NCBI GenBank assembly: GCA_002474325.1
Contig: DKNL01000136.1
Span: 1-5,600 of the forward strand
Length of the DNA stretch: 5,600 bases
Source: Opitutales bacterium UBA7389
GTDB lineage: Bacteria > Verrucomicrobiota > Verrucomicrobiia > Opitutales > Opitutaceae
Direction of reading: 5' to 3'
The position numbers and the translations under genes are program-made. Shown piece by piece: positions 1 through 5,600 of this stretch. Each line of letters begins with the position of its first letter. Position 1 is the stretch's first letter. The notes beneath the pieces are model-generated. The model searched no databases. It was not told where the DNA came from and saw nothing but the letters and a program-made list of their open reading frames with translations.

Positions 1-680
1 GTAAGTTCATAATGGATTCGGTCTACGAGTTCAGGATTGGCCACAGAATAGGTTTGCTTGAAGCTATCGACGGGAAGTAGTCTTCCATCCGCGGCATGCT
101 TACAGGCTTTGCTGGCGGGAATGCTTATGGTGTAATCCCGACGCTCTGTCCCGTCCACCCAGGGGAGGTTAAAGTAGAAATGATTGCCTGCGGACCAGGG
201 GATTGAGACTTTATCATTGTTTTTTAGCCTCAGTTCCACTGTGAAGGCCTTACTTTCGAATCGGTAGATGACCTCGAAATCGTATTGGAAGGGATAGGCT
301 TCGTGGGCGTTGCTGTCGGGAATCATTCGAGCGGCGAAGCCAGTTTCGTCGGCCCGAGTGATTTCAAAAGGACTTTGGCGGGCTATGCCGTGCATAGGCA
401 TGGGGCGTTGCTTGCCTATGGGATCGCGCCAATAATTGATGTTTCCTTGGTCAAAGGTGCGGGCTGAGAAAGGGAAGAGAATGGGGTTGCCTCCACGGGC
501 CTTGATGACCTCGCTGGCGTCATTTAGCTCTGGCCAGGTAATGATGTCACGAAATGTGCCATCGGGATAAGTGATATTCCAGTTCATCAGTCGGGCGCCC
601 GCCTCAGGCCAGGCTAGGAAGGTAGAGGCTCCCACTTGCCACCTGAGGATTCGCGAACCGAGATATTCAATTTCGTCCAT
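1..680 (-). CDS. Aldose 1-epimerase (GalM-like) family protein, C-terminal part beyond the window
   Basis: The minus strand is open from an ATG at 680 to the window edge: 226 residues and no stop, so the 3' end is missing. The protein starts MDEIEYLGSR. It carries the landmarks of the galactose-mutarotase beta-sandwich fold: GGNPILFPFSAR (residues 63-74), PMPMHGIARQSPFE (93-106) and PWSAGNHFYFNLPW (161-174). His97 in the HGIAR motif and His167 in the GNHFYF motif match the two conserved active-site histidines of aldose epimerases. The catalytic glutamate lies near the C-terminus in this family and would be off the window. Family members interconvert the alpha and beta anomers of free or phosphorylated hexoses in the cytosol; no signal peptide is visible. 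The exact sugar cannot be told. The start has only a weak AGG about 9 bases upstream, and no in-frame stop is seen just upstream. It is transcribed divergently from the nfeD-floA block, with no obvious functional link. Confidence 0.85.
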   Translation of the reverse strand, partial: MDEIEYLGSRILRWQVGASTFLAWPEAGARLMNWNITYPDGTFRDIITWPELNDASEVIKARGGNPILFPFSARTFDQGNINYWRDPIGKQRPMPMHGIARQSPFEITRADETGFAARMIPDSNAHEAYPFQYDFEVIYRFESKAFTVELRLKNNDKVSIPWSAGNHFYFNLPWVDGTERRDYTISIPASKACKHAADGRLLPVDSFKQTYSVANPELVDRIHYEL

Positions 681-870
681 TTTCGATGACCTGATAAAGA
701 GGGAATGCTTCGATATTGCGACGCGAATCTTGCGAATACAGTAACTTTTAATCTTCGATTACGCTTGCCTGCTCACCTTGAGCAACAAATGCCCACTAAT
801 CAATTGCTTGCCTATTCTCCTGGCCTTGCTTTTTGCAAATTGCTCGGGCACAATTTTGTCGACCCTTGAA
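681..870. other. Divergent intergenic region between the epimerase and nfeD
   Basis: About 190 bp lie between the minus-strand epimerase start and the preferred nfeD start at 871. Both genes need promoters here. The hexamer TTGCGA occurs twice, at 716-721 and 730-735, but neither copy is followed by a good -10 box at 16-18 bp on the plus strand. The right third (778-870) is open in frame with nfeD from a TTG at 778 and would encode a hydrophobic, cysteine-rich extension. I treat it as leader rather than coding, with moderate confidence. No riboswitch or operator is recognisable. Confidence 0.4.
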
Positions 871-2355
871 ATGAGATGCCTATTAATAACTTTGGGGACA
901 ATGCTGATCTTGGGATCGGGTTGTGGATTGCTGGCTGAGACGGGGGAGGAGAAAGCCGTTTCTGGTGATGGAGCGGCTGAAGGGCCTTCAGATTTCGTCG
1001 TCGAAGATGTTGGTTCACAAACGGATACGGACGTATTCGTTGTTTACATCATACCGATTGATGGAGCAATTGGTAGACCGTTGCTCTTTGCGATTCGCTC
1101 GGGTATTAAGGATGCGATAGAAAAGGATGTGGACCTCGTTCTATTTGAGATGGATACGCCGGGTGGGGAACTCAACTCAACCACCGAGATAATGAAGGTC
1201 ATTGATCGCTTCGATGGGAATACCGCCACTTTTATCAATGAAGAAGCGATTTCGGCGGGAGCGATTATCGCTTCGGTAACCAAGGATATCTACTTTATGC
1301 CTCGAGCGACGATGGGGAGTTCTGAGGTTGTGACGGGAACTGGGCAGAACGTTGATGATTCGATGAAGCGGAAGATCAATGCCTTTCTGACCGCTAAGGT
1401 CGATGCTTACACGGGCGAATACCGGTATCGCAGCCAAGTGATGGAGGCGATGATCGATCCTGACATTGAACTGGTAATCGATGGAAAGACGCTTTCCAAA
1501 GAGGGTAAACTGCTTAACCTCAATGCCCGGAGGGCTCATGAGATTTATGGCGATCCTCCGCAGCCCCTTTTGGGATCGGGAATTTATGATGACATAGATT
1601 CATTGATTGCGGCGGTCGCCGATGGACAGACGGTAGTTAGATACGATTTCGAGGCGACCTGGTCATTGAACTTGGCCGGCCATCTGATGAACTGGAGTCC
1701 GGTGCTTTTGGGGCTTGGCATCCTCGCCCTATTGGTCGAATTCAAGACTCCGGGTTTTGGGGTGTTCGGAATCGCGGGAATTGCCATGATAGCATTAGTC
1801 AATTTTGGGCATCATGTTGCGGGGCTTTCCGGATACGAGGGGCTAATCGTTTTCGCCTTAGGCACAGCCATGGTATTCTTGGAGCTCGTGTTTTTCCCGG
1901 GCCTTATTTTCCTGGCTTTGCCTGGTTTGGTTATGATGGTCCTCGGATTGCTTTGGGGCATGGTGGATATTTGGCCCAAAGAAGCACACGATTTCGAGTT
2001 CACTTTCGATCTTTTCCTGAGGCCGATGTACAACTTGGCCGGCGGCGTGATTCTCGCCGCAATTCTTTTTGCTCTGCTGGCCCGCTTTCTGCCGAAAACC
2101 GTCTTTTGGGACCGAATGACTCTGGCAGAATCGGTTAGCGGGACAAGCCAGCTAAATATGCCCGACGGCACGCCAAATCCGGGAATCGGCATGGAAGGGC
2201 TGACGGTGACAGATCTGTTCCCTACAGGAGAAGTCGAGATAGGTGGAAAGCGCTACGAAGCAAAAACGGACGTGGGGATGATAAAAAAAGGGGCCAGAGT
2301 TCGTGTGTTGAGATCCGATGTCTTTGGCTTTCACGTGGAAGAGGTGAGAACATGA
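871..2355 (+). CDS. nfeD: NfeD family membrane-bound serine protease (ClpP-class), full-length form
   Basis: This is a long-form NfeD protein of 494 residues from the ATG at 871. Residue numbers here count from that start. Residues 1-22 form a signal peptide-like segment. The ClpP/SppA-type protease domain follows (about 45-240), with VLFEMDTPGGEL and then EEAISAGAI. Ser128 of the SAG motif and Lys168 in MKRKINAFL, 40 residues on, fit the Ser-Lys dyad described for archaeal 1510-N (Ser97/Lys138). About five hydrophobic segments follow (roughly 274-407), with two E-x(3-4)-PG turns, and then a C-terminal OB-fold NfeD domain (about 435-494: TDLFPTGEVEIGGKRYEA). Family members are thought to cleave membrane-associated proteins such as stomatin/flotillin partners, which fits floA two genes downstream. 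An in-frame TTG at 778 would add 31 residues, including a second hydrophobic stretch, but lacks a ribosome site. ATG 871 also has none, so the start remains uncertain. The stop overlaps the next start as ATGA. Confidence 0.92.
   Translation: MRCLLITLGTMLILGSGCGLLAETGEEKAVSGDGAAEGPSDFVVEDVGSQTDTDVFVVYIIPIDGAIGRPLLFAIRSGIKDAIEKDVDLVLFEMDTPGGELNSTTEIMKVIDRFDGNTATFINEEAISAGAIIASVTKDIYFMPRATMGSSEVVTGTGQNVDDSMKRKINAFLTAKVDAYTGEYRYRSQVMEAMIDPDIELVIDGKTLSKEGKLLNLNARRAHEIYGDPPQPLLGSGIYDDIDSLIAAVADGQTVVRYDFEATWSLNLAGHLMNWSPVLLGLGILALLVEFKTPGFGVFGIAGIAMIALVNFGHHVAGLSGYEGLIVFALGTAMVFLELVFFPGLIFLALPGLVMMVLGLLWGMVDIWPKEAHDFEFTFDLFLRPMYNLAGGVILAAILFALLARFLPKTVFWDRMTLAESVSGTSQLNMPDGTPNPGIGMEGLTVTDLFPTGEVEIGGKRYEAKTDVGMIKKGARVRVLRSDVFGFHVEEVRT
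2341..2346 (+). promoter_or_regulatory. Ribosome binding site GAGGTG for the short nfeD gene
   Basis: GAGGTG lies inside the last codons of the long nfeD gene, five bases before the ATG at 2352. It is the best Shine-Dalgarno match in the central block. Together with the ATGA overlap (2352-2355) it fixes this start and suggests translational coupling of the two NfeD proteins. Confidence 0.7.
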
Positions 2356-2816
2356 CTACAATTGTGATTTTCTTTGTCGTCGGCGTCCTATTTATCGCCG
2401 CTGAAGTATTTCTTCCCGGCGGAATCGTTGGGGCTATTGGTGGGCTGGTGATAATCGGTGGTGTCGTGCAAGCGTATTCGGAGTTTGGTGCTCAAGGGGC
2501 GTTCATAGCAGCCATCTTCGCGGTTCTTCTGTTGATCGCTGCATTTTACCTTGAATTCAAAGTGCTGCCGAATACGCGAATGGGATCCAGTCTGTTTCTT
2601 AGGGATTCGGTTAAGGCCAAAACCGGATATTCCCTAGCTGCTGATGAGATCGTAGGCCAAATTTGTACAACTGTCACAACTATGTGTCCAACTGGTACCG
2701 TTATGGTAAACGGAAAAAAACTGGAAGCTTTCTCGAAATCAGGCTTTATCGAAAAAAATACCGAGGTCAGAGTGACTGGCCGAGATAATTTCAGAATACT
2801 CGTATCCAAAATATAA
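2352..2816 (+). CDS. Short NfeD family protein (membrane plus OB-fold, no protease domain)
   Basis: This 154-residue protein has two to three membrane segments within residues 4-67 (IVIFFVVGVLFIAAEVFLPG; GAFIAAIFAVLLLIAAFYLEF), a linker, and a C-terminal OB-fold NfeD domain at about 98-154. The OB-fold shows the family pattern G-x-C/A ... PTGTVMVNGKKLEAFSKSGFIEK ... VRV. It has no ClpP-like domain, so it corresponds to the truncated NfeD class that travels with stomatin/flotillin genes. It probably has a structural or docking role at the inner membrane. The start is certain: the ATG overlaps the stop of the long nfeD gene and follows GAGGTG by five bases. The motif AEVFLPGGIVGAIGG (17-31) resembles the E-x-PG turns of the upstream protein, which suggests shared ancestry of the membrane parts. 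It is followed by floA after 19 bp. Confidence 0.9.
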   Translation: MTTIVIFFVVGVLFIAAEVFLPGGIVGAIGGLVIIGGVVQAYSEFGAQGAFIAAIFAVLLLIAAFYLEFKVLPNTRMGSSLFLRDSVKAKTGYSLAADEIVGQICTTVTTMCPTGTVMVNGKKLEAFSKSGFIEKNTEVRVTGRDNFRILVSKI

Positions 2817-2835
2817 CTAAAACTGCACTATAATT

Positions 2836-3891
2836 ATGACACTGCCCAATTCTTTGGCATTTTTGAACAACGCCCCACTAATCCTGGTGATTGCTATCGG
2901 CCTGGTTTTGATGGTGATCGGGTTCGTCTTTATTTCATTCTTCAATACTTGGTTGAAGGCATTGTTGGCCCGGGCCCCGGTAGGATTCCTGAATATAATT
3001 GCCATGAAGTTGCGGGGGGTGCCCTATAGTTTGGTGGTTGATGCCCGTATTACGGCGGTAAAGGCAGGGGTGGATTTAACGACGGACGAGTTGGAAGCCC
3101 ATTTTTTAGCTGGGGGGAATTTAATCCCCACGGTACAGGCGATCATTGCCGCCATGAAAGCGGGAATCAGTCTGGATTTCGAGCGGGCCTGTGCGATTGA
3201 CCTGGCGACTAAAGGTTCGGGCAAGTCCGTGGTCGAGGCGGTTCGCACGTCTGTCGATCCAAAAGTAATTGATTGCCCCAGCCAAGAGCTGGCGAAGAAA
3301 TCGATCGATGGTGTAGCTAAGGACGGAATTCAAGTTAAAGCGAAGGCACGGGTGACTGTGCGAACAAATTTGGAGCGATTCGTTGGTGGCGCGAAGGAGG
3401 AAACGATCGTCGCTCGTGTGGGGGAAGGCATCGTAACCACAATAGGTTCAGCGGATTCCTACAAGGTCGTCCTGGAGTCCCCGGACTCTATTTCTCGAGT
3501 GGTTTTGGATCGAGGACTGGACGTGGGGACGGCCTTTGAAATTCTCTCGATCGACATCGCGGATGTCGATGTCGGGGCCAATGTGGGGGCCTCGTTGCAA
3601 GAGGCCCAGGCGGAAGCTAACAAGAATATGGCTCAGGCACAGGCGGAAATCCGAAGGGCGGCTGCAGTGGCATCCGAACAGGAGATGAAGGCTCGAGTTG
3701 AGGAAATGAGAGCGAAGGTAGTGGAAGCGGAAGCTCAAGTGCCCCTTGCCATGGCGGAAGCCTTTCGCAGCGGCAATTTGGGTATCATGGATTATTACAA
3801 GATGAAGAATATCGAGTCCGATACGCGAATGAGAGATTCGATTGCTGATCCGCTTCAGGATGACGAAGGTAATACTAGGCGGGATGGCTAG
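2836..3891 (+). CDS. floA: Flotillin-like protein FloA (SPFH/UPF0365 family)
   Basis: This 351-residue protein matches FloA nearly end to end; the Bacillus protein is about 330 residues. One membrane segment (about 14-36) anchors it to the inner membrane. It is followed by the FloA-specific N-terminal region (ALLARAPVGF, IAMKLRGVPY, then LTTDELEAHFLAGGNLIPTV at 81-100). The PHB/SPFH-like core contains ARVTVRTNLERFVGG (171-185), IVARVGEGIVTTIGS (191-205) and AFEILSIDIADVDVG (233-247). A long Ala/Glu-rich helical region follows (about 250-312; AQAEANKNMAQAQAEIRRA, EMRAKVVEAEAQVPLAMAEA) and ends in the typical MDYYKMKNI ... DTRMRDSI. FloA oligomerises and organises membrane microdomains that recruit other membrane proteins. 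The neighbouring NfeD genes are its usual partners. The start ATG has no Shine-Dalgarno sequence, so translation may depend on ribosomes from the gene 19 bp upstream. Known relatives lie in yqeZ-yqfA-yqfB of Bacillus. Confidence 0.97.
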   Translation: MTLPNSLAFLNNAPLILVIAIGLVLMVIGFVFISFFNTWLKALLARAPVGFLNIIAMKLRGVPYSLVVDARITAVKAGVDLTTDELEAHFLAGGNLIPTVQAIIAAMKAGISLDFERACAIDLATKGSGKSVVEAVRTSVDPKVIDCPSQELAKKSIDGVAKDGIQVKAKARVTVRTNLERFVGGAKEETIVARVGEGIVTTIGSADSYKVVLESPDSISRVVLDRGLDVGTAFEILSIDIADVDVGANVGASLQEAQAEANKNMAQAQAEIRRAAAVASEQEMKARVEEMRAKVVEAEAQVPLAMAEAFRSGNLGIMDYYKMKNIESDTRMRDSIADPLQDDEGNTRRDG

Positions 3892-3903
3892 CTCGTATAG
3901 ATA

Positions 3904-4485
3904 ATGGATTACTGGTTTTTGGATAACCTCGATAAACTTGTCCCCATCATTATCGCGCTGCTCTATTTCATAGGAGCGAGTAGAGCGAAGAGCAAAGGGG
4001 GGGAGGAAGGCCCAAGTCCGGATACATCGGAACGGGCTCGCAAAATCCAAGAGGAGATTCGCCGCAAGATCCTTGATCGCCAAGGCGGCGGGAGAGCTCC
4101 TTTGCCAGAAGGGCCTCCGCGCGAACCCGAACCGGTTTTCGAGCCGGACCCTGCGCCATTTCCGCCTAGTCCATTTCAGGAACCCGTCTTCGAGCAAAAG
4201 GCGGAGTCCTTTCCCGAGTCGGAACCAATGATTTTCGTCGCTCCTGATCCATATGAGGAGGAGCGGCGGAAGATAGAAGAGAAATTGAAGCAGGCTCGCG
4301 AATTGACCAAGAAGGCTGAGATCGCGGGGAAGGAGGCGTCGGTCAGGAATCGCTCGAAAGATCTGGAGAGGCGATTGGCTTGGAGAACTAATAATTCTAT
4401 ATTGGATGGACTCGATGACACCACTTCAATCCGCCGGGCGATCGTATTGAAAGAGATTCTGGATAACCCTGTCGGATTGCGTTAG
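3904..4485 (+). CDS. Single-pass membrane protein with Pro/Glu-rich linker, coiled coil and conserved-looking C-terminal tail; function unknown
   Basis: I cannot assign this 193-residue protein to a named family. Its layout is clear. Residues 12-24 (LVPIIIALLYFIG) form one hydrophobic segment, followed by basic residues, which suggests an N-terminal anchor with the rest in the cytoplasm. Residues 42-60 are a charged helix. Residues 66-116 are rich in Pro, Glu and Phe and contain EPVFE twice (76-80 and 93-97). Residues 118-159 are a heptad-like charged helix (EEERRKIEEKLKQARELTKK). The end, SIRRAIVLKEILDNPVGLR, resembles a short tail motif (xxRxAxVLxEILxxPxxLR) that I associate with membrane-anchored orphan proteins in PVC and Bacteroidota genomes; that is from memory and unchecked. 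It starts 12 bp after floA without a Shine-Dalgarno sequence, so co-expression with floA is likely. The anchored coiled-coil design would suit a microdomain adaptor, but that is inference. Confidence 0.82.
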   Translation: MDYWFLDNLDKLVPIIIALLYFIGASRAKSKGGEEGPSPDTSERARKIQEEIRRKILDRQGGGRAPLPEGPPREPEPVFEPDPAPFPPSPFQEPVFEQKAESFPESEPMIFVAPDPYEEERRKIEEKLKQARELTKKAEIAGKEASVRNRSKDLERRLAWRTNNSILDGLDDTTSIRRAIVLKEILDNPVGLR

Positions 4486-4520
4486 TGACGCTGCCCTCTT
4501 TCTACGTGGCCTGACCTGAG

Positions 4521-4943
4521 ATGAAGGTGGAATTGCTAGCTATCTGCGATGCTGCGACTGACTATCAGGGGCGACTCAATATATTGGGAGTATTTGAGGG
4601 CATCGTGGCCCCGAAATTACCGGTTTTGAGGGATCGTTGTTCTATTGTTACAAGGTTGCGTTTTGCTTTCGATGAAGCTGGCGCCCATCAACTGAGGATA
4701 GCCCTTCGCAATAAAAAGGGTGTCTTATTGATCCCTGAGTTGAAGGCTCGATTCAATGTTAAGCCGCCGGCGGATAATGGTTCGGTGGCAGCGAATTTCG
4801 TTCTTAACTTAAATAAACTTAAAATTGACGAGTTCGGACGCCACGAGATTGCTCTTTTTATCGATGACAAAATGGTGGAGAGCGTTCCGCTAACAGTAGC
4901 CAGAGCCATGAAGAGACAAGTACGAGGAACAATGGATAACTAG
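4521..4943 (+). CDS. DUF6941-like hypothetical protein
   Basis: This 140-residue protein has no signal peptide or membrane segment. It opens with MKVELLAICDAATDYQGRL and NILGVFEGIVAPKLPV, the N-terminal pattern of the small uncharacterised family annotated as DUF6941. Those proteins are typically a single compact, probably beta-rich domain of this length. Alternating hydrophobic strands are visible (SIVTRLRFAF, HQLRIALRN, AANFVLNLNKLKI, RHEIALFIDDKMV, ESVPLTVA), consistent with a beta-sandwich, and the C-terminus is basic (ARAMKRQVRGTMDN). No catalytic motif stands out and no function is known to me. It starts 35 bp after the preceding gene with no good ribosome site. It is the last gene of the rightward block, and no terminator hairpin is visible after its TAG. 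The family name is from recall and is moderately sure; that the frame is coding is much surer. Confidence 0.8.
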   Translation: MKVELLAICDAATDYQGRLNILGVFEGIVAPKLPVLRDRCSIVTRLRFAFDEAGAHQLRIALRNKKGVLLIPELKARFNVKPPADNGSVAANFVLNLNKLKIDEFGRHEIALFIDDKMVESVPLTVARAMKRQVRGTMDN

Positions 4944-5193
4944 CTGATGCCATTGGGAAAGGCCGCAGTTTTGGCGCGATTAGATACGAGCAGATTTCTG
5001 CAATTGATTTTTCGATACTAAGAATATTGTAGCCGTCGATTTCTTTTGAACTAGACCCTGTGCGACGGGCGTTGCCATTCTCTAGCATTTCGTATAAGGC
5101 AGACGCTCGAGCCAAAAGCCCGGTTTCTTCAAGTACCTCTTTGCACTTGGCTAAAGCTTTAGACGTAGGATGTTTCTTCCCGCTTTTGGCTAG
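4944..5193 (-). pseudogene. Possible gene remnant, minus strand, without a usable start codon
   Basis: The roughly 370 bp between the DUF6941-like gene and the ORF at 5317 hold no clear gene. The minus strand is open from just after a TAA (5224-5226) down to 4858 and reads like protein: AKSGKKHPTSKALAKCKEVL, then EETGLLARASALYEMLENGN and EIDGYNILSIEKSIAEICSYL, with amphipathic helical character. No ATG, GTG or TTG occurs where the protein-like part begins. A GGGAGG (5202-5197) is followed three bases later by CTA, not a start codon. The first possible starts are TTG at 5115 and ATG at 5088. Left of 4944 the frame runs antisense into the DUF6941-like gene, as if its own end were lost. It may be a decayed gene, a short gene from TTG 5115, or chance. 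I do not recognise the family. Confidence 0.25.
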
Positions 5194-5316
5194 ATTCCTC
5201 CCATTCGCAGCGCTCTGCGCCCCTTAGGCGATTCATCGAATTTGTCGAGGGAGAGGCAAAATCCCCAAAAATCTGCCATTTAATCGATTGCTGCTTGATT
5301 GAATTGCGGAAATCGC

Positions 5317-5475
5317 ATGGCTTTTAGTTATAAGCCGATGATGGCCCAAGCGAGTCCCAATCGAAAAGAATTGACCCAAGCAACACCCCATGCAAGCCCT
5401 CCTGCTCTCCGTTCCCTGAACTGGTGGGTAGCGCGTATTTGCCAAGCGATTGCCAGGATATGGAGTAGGATATGA
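5317..5475 (+). CDS. Small ORF of 52 codons, possible upstream partner of the next gene
   Basis: An ATG at 5317 opens a 52-residue frame starting MAFSYKPMMAQASPNRKEL and ending NWWVARICQAIARIWSRI. The last third could form an amphipathic helix with Trp and Arg residues. The only ribosome-site candidate is GGA six bases upstream. The frame's TGA overlaps the ATG at 5472 as ATGA, the same junction type as the two nfeD genes, which is the main reason to take it seriously. The opposite strand is also open through this stretch (5328 to the window edge), so the reading frame alone is weak evidence. Function unknown. Confidence 0.28.
   Translation: MAFSYKPMMAQASPNRKELTQATPHASPPALRSLNWWVARICQAIARIWSRI
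5462..5465 (+). promoter_or_regulatory. Ribosome binding site GGAG for the ORF at 5472
   Basis: GGAG at 5462-5465 stands six bases before the ATG at 5472, within the end of the small upstream ORF. It is a well-placed Shine-Dalgarno sequence and supports this ATG as a true start. Confidence 0.5.
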
Positions 5476-5600
5476 GAAATTCTTTTTCCTACATCGAGAA
5501 CTCTTCCGGTTCGGTTTTCTACAGGGCGAGTAAACGGGAAGCGGCCCTGTTTGGGCTTTCCGCCCTCCTTTTTCTGTGGGGCTGCTTTGGAATGAATCAA
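5472..5600 (+). CDS. N-terminus of a putative exported protein or lipoprotein, cut by the window end
   Basis: The frame is open for 43 codons from ATG 5472 to the last base of the window. It begins MRNSFSYIENSSGSVFYRAS, then has KREAALFGLSALLFLWGCFG. The basic KRE, a run of about 12 hydrophobic residues and a Cys at 38 resemble a signal peptide of the lipoprotein type (LWG-C). Trp at the -2 position and the 20-residue polar lead before the basic residues are not canonical, so a plain membrane anchor is possible. A GGAG site six bases upstream and the ATGA overlap with the small ORF at 5317 support the start. The family cannot be told from this fragment. The minus strand is open over the same bases but its frame has no comparable translation signals in view. 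Confidence 0.45.
   Translation, partial: MRNSFSYIENSSGSVFYRASKREAALFGLSALLFLWGCFGMNQ

Noticed and set aside
285..467. A 60-codon plus-strand frame at the left end.
   Set aside because: It is antisense to the aldose epimerase frame, which shows clear family motifs across the same bases.
716..735. Two TTGCGA hexamers 14 bp apart as promoter or operator elements in the divergent region.
   Set aside because: No matching -10 element at proper spacing follows either copy, and two copies of a hexamer alone do not support an operator.
2829..2834. Perfect TATAAT just before the floA start.
   Set aside because: It ends one base before the ATG, so transcription would start inside the gene. No TTGACA-like box lies 16-18 bp upstream, and no TG extension is present. 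It is better explained as chance in a short AT-rich gap.
3448..4197. A 249-codon open frame on the minus strand, antisense to the end of floA and the start of the next gene.
   Set aside because: It crosses two well-supported plus-strand genes, and its translation is low-complexity in Arg, His, Leu and Ser with no recognisable domain. It is a shadow of the codon usage of the opposite strand.
5110..5191. Inverted repeat AGCCAAAAGC (5110-5119) and GCTTTTGGCT (5182-5191), plus a direct repeat GTTTCTTC at 5123 and 5172.
   Set aside because: The arms are 10 bp with a 62-base spacer and do not extend. There is no flanking duplication or transposase, so this is not enough to call a mobile element or an RNA structure.
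5206..5219. Small hairpin CGCAG-CGCT-CTGCG as a possible terminator.
   Set aside because: The five-base stem has no T-run on either side, and it lies far from the end of the rightward block.
5328..5600. Minus-strand open frame running in from the right edge.
   Set aside because: The translation is rich in Arg, Gly and Trp with no recognisable family. A plus-strand frame with a good ribosome site and signal-like sequence overlaps it. It cannot be fully excluded without sequence beyond 5600.

Overview
The window holds a five-gene rightward operon-like block (positions 871 to 4943). It is flanked on the left by a divergent sugar-epimerase gene cut by the window edge and on the right by a poorly defined stretch ending in a probable new rightward gene cut by the other edge. 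Base composition is roughly half GC. The combination of an NfeD/flotillin-like FloA pair, an orphan DUF6941-type protein and mostly weak Shine-Dalgarno sequences suggests a Gram-negative bacterium, perhaps of the PVC group (Verrucomicrobiota such as Opitutae). That placement is an impression from protein flavour, not a demonstrated result.

Left part (1-870): on the minus strand, the first 226 codons of an aldose 1-epimerase (GalM-like) protein, with both catalytic-type histidines visible. About 190 bp separate its start from the preferred nfeD start and should carry divergent promoters, but no convincing -35/-10 pair can be picked by eye.

Central block (871-4943, plus strand): (i) a full-length NfeD protein with signal peptide, ClpP-like Ser-Lys protease domain, about five membrane helices and a C-terminal OB-fold; (ii) a short NfeD protein without protease domain, joined to the first by an ATGA start/stop overlap; (iii) FloA, the flotillin-like SPFH-type membrane scaffold; (iv) a 193-residue single-pass protein with a Pro/Glu-rich middle, a charged coiled coil and a distinctive C-terminal tail; (v) a 140-residue DUF6941-like protein. 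NfeD and flotillin-type proteins are known partners in bacterial membrane microdomains, so the first three genes form a recognisable functional unit. The last two are close enough (12 and 35 bp gaps) to be candidate accessory members.

Right part (4944-5600): nothing certain. The minus strand of about 4944-5223 reads as a protein-like but start-less frame that may be a gene remnant. From 5317 a 52-codon plus-strand ORF ends in an ATGA overlap with a second ORF at 5472, which has a good GGAG ribosome site and a lipoprotein-like N-terminus and runs off the window. No tRNA, rRNA, CRISPR array, insertion sequence or clear rho-independent terminator was seen.
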